From: Micromonospora avicenniae
GTDB taxonomy: Bacteria > Actinomycetota > Actinomycetes > Mycobacteriales > Micromonosporaceae
Direction: 5' to 3'
NCBI RefSeq assembly: GCF_900156065.1
Contig: NZ_FTNF01000011.1
Coordinates: forward strand, 62,001-126,000
Length of the DNA stretch: 64,000 nt
Under the pieces are notes generated by a model. That model was not told the DNA's origin. It saw only the letters and a list, made by a program, of their open reading frames with translations, and searched no databases. Below are positions 9,501 to 15,709 of this stretch, one piece after another; position 1 is the stretch's first letter, and each line of letters opens with the position of its first letter. Both the position numbers and the translations under genes were made by a program.

Positions 9501-10041
9501 GCTCCGGCAGGTCCCTCGTGGAGGGGTGGGCGTGGTCGAGGACCTTGATCCGGCCCGGGAAGGTCCCGCCGGTGGTGGAGAAGTCCGGGTGGTTGTCGAA
9601 GATGGCTCCCACCAAGCCCCCGTACCAGTCCCAGTCGCGTTCGCTCGCCGATGCGGCGTGCAGGCCGACCCAGCCACCGCCACCACGGACGAACCGCTGC
9701 AACGCGGCCCGCTGGTCGGCGTCGAGCAGGTCGCCGGACTCCGGGGTGGAGCTGGTGTTGTTGAACACGAGGGCGTCGAACCGGGCGAGGTTGGCGTCGG
9801 TGAACGCGCCCGCGTCGTCGGTCGCCTCGACCGCGAAGCGATGGCGCGCGCCGAGCTTCCGGATGGCGTCGATGCCGGCGGGGATCGAGTCGTGGTGAAC
9901 CTCCGTGGACTTCGAGAAGACCAGTACGCGGAACGAGGCGGTGGCGGTGGTTGCCGCGCTCGCGGTGGTCGTCACGGCGCTCGTCACCAGGAGGGTGATG
10001 GCCGTGAGCAGGGCGAGAACTAGCCGGCGTTGGCGTCTCAT
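6583..10041 (-). CDS. Secreted multidomain ThuA / PQQ-type sugar dehydrogenase / PKD / CBM6 protein
   Basis: 1152 residues. Signal peptide 1-29; ThuA-like (class I amidotransferase fold) domain about 36-270, with VLVFSKSTEVHHDSIPAG, GGGGWVGLHAAS and the HP(Y)SWCQNY region; glucose/sorbosone dehydrogenase beta-propeller about 285-705 (LGLTLDRNF, GGSLTMDEQGNLYAAIGDNT, DLRGKILRI, YGWPYCVGDN); a first PKD domain about 735-825 (YAWDFDGNGS...HTYSTPGRFTARLTV); a CBM6-type carbohydrate-binding domain about 930-1060 (KEAEHFDGQNGIQV, DTGDWISFGPVNL); and a terminal PKD domain. The order is typical of actinobacterial and Bacteroidota exported proteins linked to trehalose or other glycan use. ATG at 10041 has AGGAG at 8-nt spacing. 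Transcription is predicted from the TTGACC-N17-TAGGGT promoter, with a LacI-type palindrome just after the start site. The chemical reaction is unproven. Confidence 0.88.
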   Translation of the reverse strand: MRRQRRLVLALLTAITLLVTSAVTTTASAATTATASFRVLVFSKSTEVHHDSIPAGIDAIRKLGARHRFAVEATDDAGAFTDANLARFDALVFNNTSSTPESGDLLDADQRAALQRFVRGGGGWVGLHAASASERDWDWYGGLVGAIFDNHPDFSTTGGTFPGRIKVLDHAHPSTRDLPELWERSEEWYNWRTNPTGKVHTLAQVKVRDGIPGLDEGVDHPYSWCQNYDGGRSWYTAGGHSRSSFGEQAFLKHLLGGIRWAAGAVAGDCGATRTNNFERIPLVAQDLSDPFELAVAPDRRVFYIERTGALKVVDQESLAVTTLIDFAYTPEQTSQSDGLLGLTLDRNFARTNWLYLLWSDKVEKQLNLSRFTVDGDSVSLDSEKRLLTIPTWRGEARANSHMGGSLTMDEQGNLYAAIGDNTDPFESSGFAPVDERDGRRAFDAQATAGNTNDLRGKILRIKPQPNGGYVIPKGNLFKPGTPRTRPEVYAMGMRNPFRITADPNSGALLVADYGPDARSANPDRGPEGTVEYNRITRAGNYGWPYCVGDNTPFNDYDFATSTSGPVFDCAALVNDSPNNTGLTRLPAAKPALIWYAYSASAEFPELGTGGGGPMSGPVYDYDPANPRATKFPQYFEDKWFVYELTRRWFKTVSIHETSQRFRDARFGPTRPGDLQSINGVLGNMSWIQPFDAEFGPDGSLYVIDFGEGSGSGRGGSNEGAGIYRIDYVANSRPPTARLAVDKESGPAPLTVAFSSEGSGGPDGTAIEYAWDFDGNGSTDSTAANASHTYSTPGRFTARLTVTATNGQTAVAVQEITVGNTRPTVTLSVPDGAFFEFGDRIPYTVTVNDPEDGTVDCSKVVVQTQLGHDSHTHPMDNYIGCSGVALTETNGGDGHGPGQNLYTVLTAQYTDGGAAGAPELVGSTKAELQTRSKEAEHFDGQNGIQVLDRATASAGKRIGDIDTGDWISFGPVNLRGIDSVTLGVVSGSSGGDVEFRADSPTGELLGQATIGGTGGWDNVVSPTVELTDPGRTTTLHLVFRNPDQTGGTPDLMALDWLRFNGAGVREQTDATISATATPTTGTAPLQVTFDGTASPATGRTIVDHMWDFGDNTTVVHAASAGHTYARPGTYTARLTVTDSLGATMASTVVVTAN

Positions 10042-10069
10042 GCACGCGCTCCTAAGCGGGACGGGAGTC

Positions 10070-10083
10070 GGAAAGCGCTTTCC
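10070..10083. promoter_or_regulatory. LacI-family-type operator (perfect palindrome) for the ThuA gene
   Basis: GGAAAGCGCTTTCC is a perfect 14-bp palindrome with the central CG typical of LacI/GalR-family operators. It lies about +6 to +19 relative to the predicted minus-strand start site, a position where bound repressor would block initiation. A nearly identical site sits in front of the divergent ABC operon. Confidence 0.7.
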
Positions 10084-10095
10084 AGCCGCTGTCCA

Positions 10096-10124
10096 ACCCT
10101 ACGAGACTCATTTTGATCGGTCAA
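10096..10124 (-). promoter_or_regulatory. Promoter of the ThuA/dehydrogenase gene
   Basis: On the minus strand, TTGACC (10124-10119) and TAGGGT (10101-10096) are separated by exactly 17 bp, matching the housekeeping sigma consensus. The predicted transcript starts near 10089, leaving a leader of about 48 nt. Confidence 0.65.
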
Positions 10125-10219
10125 TGTCTGTGCGTCCGCTGGCGAGCCGGCGGGCTGGCCGGGTGATTGTCGCCTCAGGCATTCACAGGCGTCATAGGGG
10201 CATCGGACGCCGGGAACCG

Positions 10220-10248
10220 TTGACGGGGCTGGCGAGGGTCGTTACGGT
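10220..10248 (+). promoter_or_regulatory. Promoter of the NMT1-type ABC operon
   Basis: TTGACG (10220-10225), a 17-bp spacer and TACGGT (10243-10248) form a good housekeeping-type promoter. The predicted start site is near 10255, about 90 nt before the permease start codon. Confidence 0.65.
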
Positions 10249-10264
10249 CGGATGGATCACCTCG

Positions 10265-10278
10265 GGAAAGCCCTTTCC
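10265..10278. promoter_or_regulatory. Second LacI-type operator, in front of the ABC operon
   Basis: GGAAAGCCCTTTCC has the same six-base half-sites as the 10070 site (GGAAAG and CTTTCC, two central bases differ). It lies about +10 to +24 of the predicted plus-strand transcript. The mirrored placement suggests one repressor controls both arms. No LacI gene is in the window. Confidence 0.65.
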
Positions 10279-10345
10279 GCGACGTCAGGCGGGCCGTGCG
10301 CACAGCCGCTGGGCGCCGGCGTCGCGACATCGAGGAGGAGTGCCC

Positions 10346-11272
10346 GTGCCACAGCGAGCGGCTGACCAGAGCGCCGGCCCGGCCACGGACGACCAGCCCG
10401 GGACCATACCCCCGGTGGCGGAGCTCCCGCCCGTCGCCGCGTCCGCCGGCAACCCGGGCGCGCGTGGCGGCACCCCGCCGGCCGCGCGCCTGGTGCGCCT
10501 GCTCGAAGCGCTCTGGCGACCGGCGCTGCTGCTCGCCGCGCTCTTCGCCGGCTGGTGGTTCGTCGCTGAACGCGAGTACATGCCCAACTACCTGCTGCCC
10601 ACTCCCGGCCAGGTCTGGGCGACCATGACCGAGGACTGGTCGTTCCTCATGCGCAACACGTACGTGACGCTCTACGAGACCGTCATCGGTTTCATACTCG
10701 CCGCGCTGCTGGGCCTCGGTACCGCCGTCCTGATCGTCTACTCCCGCACCCTGGAGAAGGCGGTCTACCCGATCGTCCTCTTCGCGCAGGTCATCCCGAA
10801 GATCGCGATCGCGCCGCTGCTCGTCGCCTGGTTCGGCGTGGGCCTCACCCCGAAGATCGTGCTGGCCGTGCTCATCGCGTTCTTCCCGGTCGTCATCTCC
10901 GGTGTGGCCGGGCTGCGATCGACCGACCCGGAACTGCTCGACCTCTCCGCCACCATGGGCGCCGGGCCGTGGCGGACCTTCCGCAGGATCCGGTTTCCCA
11001 ACTCGCTGCCGCACCTGATGTCCGGGCTCAAGGTCGCCGTCACGCTGGCCGTCGTCGGCGCGGTCGTCGGCGAGTTCGTCGGCGCCAAGGAGGGCCTCGG
11101 CTACGTGCTGCTGGTGGCCAACGGCAACCTGGACGCCGCCCTGCTCTTCGCCGACCTGTTCCTGATGTCGCTGATCGGCATCGTGCTCTTCGCCGTCGTC
11201 GAGGTCGCCGAGGCGCTGCTCATCCCGTGGCACGCCAGCCGGCGCGGCGGCGTACCGCTGACCACGTCCTGA
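10346..11272 (+). CDS. ABC transporter permease (SsuC/TauC/ThiX-like)
   Basis: 308 residues from GTG 10346, chosen because GAGGAGGAG ends 5 nt before it; upstream in-frame sequence overlaps the promoter and operator. After a Pro/Ala-rich cytoplasmic tail (about 45 residues) come six membrane helices, beginning ALLLAALFAGWWFVAE. The EAA-loop is visible as LRSTDPELLDLSATMGAGPWRTFRRIRFPN, split here only for description, with the conserved Gly. The sequence NYLLPTPGQVWATM and VGEFVGAKEGLGYVLL are hallmarks of the nitrate/sulfonate/pyrimidine importer permeases. First gene of a permease-binding protein-ATPase-cupin operon. Binds the ATPase encoded at 12337. Confidence 0.88.
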   Translation: MPQRAADQSAGPATDDQPGTIPPVAELPPVAASAGNPGARGGTPPAARLVRLLEALWRPALLLAALFAGWWFVAEREYMPNYLLPTPGQVWATMTEDWSFLMRNTYVTLYETVIGFILAALLGLGTAVLIVYSRTLEKAVYPIVLFAQVIPKIAIAPLLVAWFGVGLTPKIVLAVLIAFFPVVISGVAGLRSTDPELLDLSATMGAGPWRTFRRIRFPNSLPHLMSGLKVAVTLAVVGAVVGEFVGAKEGLGYVLLVANGNLDAALLFADLFLMSLIGIVLFAVVEVAEALLIPWHASRRGGVPLTTS

Positions 11273-11324
11273 ACCGCGAACACGCCCGCCCGTACCCCGC
11301 CGGATGCTCCAGGAGGCATCACCC

Positions 11325-12329
11325 ATGAGACGTCTCGCAATCACGGCCGTCGCGCTCCTGCTGCTGGGATCACTCGCCGCGTGCGGCAACGGCGGCGAGC
11401 GGCAGACGACGGCCGACGGCAGGAAGAAGGTGACCCTCACCCTCAACTGGGTGCCGTACGGCGAGCACGCCCCCTTCTACTACGGACTCAAGAAGGGCTT
11501 CTACGACGCCGAGGGCATCGACCTCACGATCAGCGCCGGCGGTGGGTCCGGCAAGACCATCCAGGCCGTCGCGCAGCAGCAGACCGACTTCGGCTGGGCG
11601 GACACTCCGCCACTGCTCAAGGGCATCGCCAGCGGGATGAAGGTCAAGAGCGTCGGCGTGTTCCTGCAGAAGGGACCCGCATCGATCGAGTTCCTCGCCG
11701 ACAAGGGCATCAAGTCGCCCGCCGACCTCAAGGGCAAGACCGTCGGCGGCACACCGGGCGACGCCATCTACGCGACCTTCCCCGCCTGGCTGAAGGCCAA
11801 CGGCCTGGCCGAGTCGGACGTCGAGGTCGTCAACCTCGACGCGGCCGGCAAGATCGCCGCGCTCGCCGAGGGCCGGGTGGACGCGATCCAGGGCTTCTTC
11901 CACGACCAGGCACCCACCATCGAGGCGCGTACGGGCAAGAAGGTCGACTACCTGCTGTACGCCGACTGGGGCATGAACATGCTCGGAACCGGGCTCGTCG
12001 TCCACGAGGACACCCTGAGCGAGGACCCGGACCTGGTACGGGCGTTCACCCGCGCCACCCAGCGGTCCTGGGCCGAATCCGCCAGGGACATCCCCGGCGC
12101 CACCGACGCCATGGCCGAACTGGCCGAGAACGAGCCGGACAAGCCGGTGCTGGTCGAGCAGCTCACGTTGGCCGTGCCGCTGCTCGATATCGACGCCGGT
12201 GGCGCGCCAGGTGCCAACGCGGAGGCGAAGTGGACCGAGACCATCGGCCTCATGAGCCGGTACGCCGGGCTCGAAAACGCGGGCGGCCCGTCGACGTACT
12301 GGGACGGCTCCTATGGCAACGAGGGATGA
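11325..12329 (+). CDS. NMT1/THI5-type ABC substrate-binding lipoprotein
   Basis: 334 residues from ATG 11325, which has AGGAGG at 8-nt spacing; an ATG at 11304 is rejected because it precedes that site. Lipoprotein signal with LGSLAAC lipobox. The mature part opens with LTLNWVPYGEHAPFYYGLKK, then GFYDAEGIDLTISAGGGSG and VAQQQTDFGWADTPPLL, the typical fold of pfam NMT1 binding proteins that carry thiamine pyrimidine, riboflavin, taurine or aromatic ligands. Ligand identity is not encoded in any motif I can read. There is no TPP or FMN riboswitch upstream, and sugar-type operators control the operon, so a vitamin ligand is not favoured. Overlap with the next gene is avoided by the chosen ATPase start. 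Confidence 0.88.
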   Translation: MRRLAITAVALLLLGSLAACGNGGERQTTADGRKKVTLTLNWVPYGEHAPFYYGLKKGFYDAEGIDLTISAGGGSGKTIQAVAQQQTDFGWADTPPLLKGIASGMKVKSVGVFLQKGPASIEFLADKGIKSPADLKGKTVGGTPGDAIYATFPAWLKANGLAESDVEVVNLDAAGKIAALAEGRVDAIQGFFHDQAPTIEARTGKKVDYLLYADWGMNMLGTGLVVHEDTLSEDPDLVRAFTRATQRSWAESARDIPGATDAMAELAENEPDKPVLVEQLTLAVPLLDIDAGGAPGANAEAKWTETIGLMSRYAGLENAGGPSTYWDGSYGNEG

Positions 12330-12336
12330 GGCCGGC

Positions 12337-13131
12337 ATGTCCACCGCCACGTCGACGCTGACCGACGCCGCCGTCGACATCACCGGCCTGACGGTCCGGT
12401 TCGAGTCCAAACGGTCCCAGACCACCGCCGTGACCGACGTCAGCCTGCGGGTCGAACCTGGCGAGTTCGTCACCATCGTCGGCCCGTCCGGTTGCGGGAA
12501 GTCCACCCTGCTCAAGGTCGTCGCCGGTCTGGTGCCACCCACCAGCGGCACGGTGAGCCTGCTCGGCCGCCCCGTACGCCGGCCCCAGCAGGACATCGGG
12601 TTCGTGTTCCAACGACCGGCCCTGCTCGACTGGCGCAGCGTACGCAAGAACATCCTGCTCCAGGCCGAGATGCGCGGCCTGGACCGGTCGGTGGCCGCCC
12701 GGCGGGCGGACGAACTCATCGCGCTCACCGGTCTGACCGGCTTCGAGAAGGCGCTGCCGCACGAGCTCTCCGGTGGCATGCAGCAACGGGTGGCCCTGTG
12801 CCGTGCGCTGCTGCACCAACCGCCGGTGCTGCTCATGGACGAGCCGTTCGGCGCGCTCGACGCGCTGACCCGCGAGCAGCTCAACACCGAGCTGAACCGT
12901 ATCTGGCGCGACACCGGCACCACCGTCCTGCTGGTCACCCACTCCATCGCCGAGGCGGTCTTCCTCGGCACCCGAGTCGAGGTGATGAGCCCGCGGCCGG
13001 GCCGGATCGTGCGCACCTTCCCGGTCGACATCCCGCCCGAGCGGGACTACGCGCAGATCATGTCGGACGAGCGGTTCGACCGGCTCGCCACACAGATCCG
13101 CGGGCTGCTCGGCGCGGGCGCCAACCACTGA
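12337..13131 (+). CDS. ABC transporter ATP-binding protein (SsuB/TauB/ThiZ-like)
   Basis: 264 residues. Walker A GPSGCGKST, Q-loop FVFQRPALLDW, signature LSGGMQQR, Walker B VLLMDEPFGALD and H-loop VTHSIAEA are all intact. The start at ATG 12337 has GAGG 5 nt upstream; an in-frame ATG at 12313 would overlap the binding-protein gene and is less likely. Energises the permease at 10346 with the binding protein at 11325. The C-terminus is short, without a regulatory domain. Confidence 0.9.
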   Translation: MSTATSTLTDAAVDITGLTVRFESKRSQTTAVTDVSLRVEPGEFVTIVGPSGCGKSTLLKVVAGLVPPTSGTVSLLGRPVRRPQQDIGFVFQRPALLDWRSVRKNILLQAEMRGLDRSVAARRADELIALTGLTGFEKALPHELSGGMQQRVALCRALLHQPPVLLMDEPFGALDALTREQLNTELNRIWRDTGTTVLLVTHSIAEAVFLGTRVEVMSPRPGRIVRTFPVDIPPERDYAQIMSDERFDRLATQIRGLLGAGANH

Positions 13132-13229
13132 ACGTGCCGATCTGAACCGCGCGGCGCCGCGTCCCGCCTCTCAGCTGACCGCGGGTGGAGGTGGGAGACG
13201 GCCCACCGGCGTACCTGAAAGGCGAGCCG

Positions 13230-13967
13230 ATGACAGCTCACCGCACCGGGCCGTCCATGCCCCTGCCCGGCGGGGTCGGCGTGTCCCGGCTGTGCGTCTA
13301 CGACACCGTCGCGCCCGACGGGGAGGTCGGCGGCACACCGCACCTGCACCTGTGCTGCGCCGAGGCGTACGTGGTGGTGGCTGGCGCCGGGCTCGTGCAG
13401 ACCCTCACCCTCGCCGGGTACCGCGAGACCCCGCTGCGGCCCGGGGCCATCGTCTGGTTCGGCCCCGGCACGATCCATCGGCTCGTCAACCACGGCGACC
13501 TGCAGATCGTGGTCCTGATGCAGAACAGCGGCCTGCCGGAAGCGGGTGACGCCGTGCTGACCCTGCCACCGGAGCACCTCACCGACCCGGCGACCTACGC
13601 GGCGGCGACCGCGCTGCCCGACGGGGGAGCCCCCGGCACCGACCTGGCTGCCGCACACGCCCGCCGTGACCTCGCCGTACGCGGATTCGAGCGACTACGG
13701 GCGGCCGCGAACAACGGCGACCTCGCTCCGCTGCGCGACTTCCACTCCGCTGCCGTCCGCCTCGTCCGGCCGTTCGTCGACACCTGGCGAGCGCGATGGC
13801 TGAGCGGCGCGCTGCGGGCGGCCACCGAGACCGGCCGCCAGCTTGACGCGCTCGCCCGCGGGGAGGTGGCACACCTGGCCGACGCGGTGGTCCACCAGTT
13901 CGCCGAGCCGCACGAGCGGGGCCGGCACGGTATGTGCGGGCTGCTCGACACCTATCCTGCGACCTGA
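13230..13967 (+). CDS. Cupin-domain protein at the end of the ABC operon
   Basis: 245 residues from ATG 13230 (AAAGGCGAG upstream; an in-frame GTG at 13185 is possible). Residues about 15-115 form a single cupin: TPHLHLCCAEAYVVVAGAGLVQTL supplies the H-x-H and Glu metal ligands, and LRPGAIVWFGPGTIHRLVN the second motif with His. The C-terminal 120 residues are helical and not recognised. Cupins of this type are often isomerases, epimerases or sugar sensors; its place 98 bp after the ATPase gene suggests it handles the imported ligand. Metal-binding residues are intact, so it is probably catalytically active or ligand-binding. Confidence 0.75.
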   Translation: MTAHRTGPSMPLPGGVGVSRLCVYDTVAPDGEVGGTPHLHLCCAEAYVVVAGAGLVQTLTLAGYRETPLRPGAIVWFGPGTIHRLVNHGDLQIVVLMQNSGLPEAGDAVLTLPPEHLTDPATYAAATALPDGGAPGTDLAAAHARRDLAVRGFERLRAAANNGDLAPLRDFHSAAVRLVRPFVDTWRARWLSGALRAATETGRQLDALARGEVAHLADAVVHQFAEPHERGRHGMCGLLDTYPAT

Positions 13968-13990
13968 CCGGCCATTGAGGAGTGCCGGTC
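13966..13990 (+). terminator. Hairpin after the cupin gene
   Basis: GACCGGC and GCCGGTC (7-bp arms, 11-nt loop) overlap the cupin stop codon region. Moderate stem without a T-tract, so only a possible operon end. Confidence 0.4.
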
Positions 13991-14070
13991 GTGCGGGGAT
14001 CACGTCGGGGCGCGGTCCACGTTCTCGGGGCGGAACAGGTGCCCCCCGACTGCCCCGCCGGAGTACTACT

Positions 14071-15576
14071 GTGCGCGACATGACTACCACTCCTGCTGAG
14101 TCCCGGGTCGATTCCGCCCTGGATCCCTCGGGTGCGCGGATCCGCGACATGGGCACGGCGGCCGTGGAGTGGGCTGCCGCCTATGCCGAGTCGATCCGCG
14201 ACCTGCCCATCACGCCGCGTACCTCCGCCGCCGAACTGAAGCAGCGGCTGACCGAACCGCTGCCCGTCGACGGACGCGACTTCGCCGACCTGCTCGACGT
14301 CTTCCGCGAGGTGATAGTGCCGGGGAGCCGGCACAACGGCCATCCGCGCTTCTTCGGGTACGTCTCGGCGCCGGGCACCGCGGTCGCCGCGGTCGCCGAT
14401 TTCCTCGCGTCGGCTTTGAACGCGAATTTGCCCGCGTGGCGGTCGGCGCCCGCACCCACCGAGCTGGAACACCTCACGATCGGTTGGATCAAGGAGGCGC
14501 TCGGCTGCGATCCGAGCGCGGGCGGGTTGTTCACCAGCGGCGGGTCGATGGCCAACTTCACGGCGCTGGCCGCCGCGCGGCACCGTCACTGCGGCGACGC
14601 GGTCGCCATGCACGGCGCGAGCGCGCATCCCGCGCCACTGCGCGTGTACGTCTCCACCGAGACCCACCACTCGGTGCACAAGGCGGCGGCGCTGCTCGGT
14701 ATCGGGCGTGCCAACGTGCGCGAGATCCCGGTCGACGCCCGCTTCCGGATGGACGTCGACGCGCTCGTACAGGCCATCGAGCAGGACCGGGCGGCGGGTG
14801 CTGAACCGTTCTGCGTGGTGGCGAACGCGGGCACCGTGGTCACCGGCGCGGTCGATCCGCTTCGCGAGATCGCGGGGGTCGCCCGCCGCTACGGGCTGTG
14901 GATGCACGTCGACGGCTGCTACGGCGGCTTCGCCCGGCTGGCTCCGTCGGCCAGGTCACTCTTCGAGGGAGTGGCGGAGGCCGACTCGATCGCGCTCGAT
15001 CCGCACAAGTGGCTCTACCTGCCCGCCGACTGCGGCTGTCTCATCTACCGCGACCCCGAGGCCGCGCGGGCCGCCTTCCGGCTCGACGCCGACTACACCC
15101 GGGTCACCGAGACCGAGTCCGCCGAGGCGTTCGCGTTCTGGGACTACGGCCCCGACCTGTCTCGGCGTTTCCGGGCGCTGAAGGTGTGGATGCTGCTGGC
15201 CCACGCCGGCTCCCGGGCGATGGGCGAGGCGATCGAGGCGAACCTCGACTGCGCCCGCCATCTGGGGGAACTCGTCGACGCGAGCGACGACTTCGAGCTC
15301 GTCGCCCCGGTCGGGCTCTCCATCGTCTGCTTCCGCTATCTGCCCCCGGCCCTGCGTGACGAACCACGGTCCGAGTCGGACGAGCAGCGACTCGACCGCC
15401 TCAACGAGCGCATCATGGTGGCGCTGCAGCGGGCCGGCAGCTCCTATCTGTCCAACGCGTCCGTCAACGGTCGCTTCGCCCTGCGCGGCTGTGTGCTCAA
15501 CTACCGCACGACCCGGCGGGACATGGAGATCCTGCTCGACGACGTACGCCGGGCCGCGGAGAAGGTGAGCGACTAG
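14071..15576 (+). CDS. PLP-dependent group II amino-acid decarboxylase (aromatic-L-amino-acid decarboxylase-like)
   Basis: 501 residues from GTG 14071, which has GGAG at 7-nt spacing; ATG 14080 is an alternative three residues in. The PLP-binding lysine is K313 in ALDPHKWLYLP. Other family marks are NGHPRFFGYVSAPGTA near the N-terminus, GGLFTSGGSMANFTAL, ETHHSVHKAAALLG (the His stacking on PLP), VANAGTVVTGAVDPL and WMHVDGCYGGF (Asp pairing with the pyridine nitrogen). It would decarboxylate an aromatic or related L-amino acid to an amine. The neighbours do not reveal a pathway; the gene is transcribed alone, between the cupin operon and the peptide-transport operon. Confidence 0.88.
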   Translation: MRDMTTTPAESRVDSALDPSGARIRDMGTAAVEWAAAYAESIRDLPITPRTSAAELKQRLTEPLPVDGRDFADLLDVFREVIVPGSRHNGHPRFFGYVSAPGTAVAAVADFLASALNANLPAWRSAPAPTELEHLTIGWIKEALGCDPSAGGLFTSGGSMANFTALAAARHRHCGDAVAMHGASAHPAPLRVYVSTETHHSVHKAAALLGIGRANVREIPVDARFRMDVDALVQAIEQDRAAGAEPFCVVANAGTVVTGAVDPLREIAGVARRYGLWMHVDGCYGGFARLAPSARSLFEGVAEADSIALDPHKWLYLPADCGCLIYRDPEAARAAFRLDADYTRVTETESAEAFAFWDYGPDLSRRFRALKVWMLLAHAGSRAMGEAIEANLDCARHLGELVDASDDFELVAPVGLSIVCFRYLPPALRDEPRSESDEQRLDRLNERIMVALQRAGSSYLSNASVNGRFALRGCVLNYRTTRRDMEILLDDVRRAAEKVSD

Positions 15577-15650
15577 CGCCCTTCTGGTCACCCGCTTTGT
15601 CCGGGATTGGCCATGCACGCTCAGTGCCCGCGTGGCCATCGAAGGAGGTC

Positions 15651-15679
15651 TTGCGCAGTCTTCGTATACAACATACGCT
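15651..15679 (+). promoter_or_regulatory. Promoter with embedded operator for the peptide ABC operon
   Basis: TTGCGC (15651-15656), a 17-bp spacer and TACGCT (15674-15679) form the promoter. The spacer contains CGTAT-N5-ATACG (15663-15677), an inverted repeat. TCTTCGTATAC at 15659-15669 recurs on the opposite strand at 23785-23795 in front of the GntR regulator, pointing to that regulator as the repressor. Confidence 0.65.
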
Positions 15680-15709
15680 CCCCGAATCGCCCACCTGAGG
15701 AGCTCTCAA

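Noticed and set aside
7681..10023. 780-codon plus-strand frame opposite the ThuA/dehydrogenase gene
   Set aside because: Antisense shadow with skewed Arg/Val/Gly composition and no domain; the minus-strand frame has clear domains.
10084..10345. Possible TPP or other riboswitch in front of the NMT1-type operon
   Set aside because: No CTGAGA-type core or conserved aptamer was found, and promoter plus operator account for the leader.
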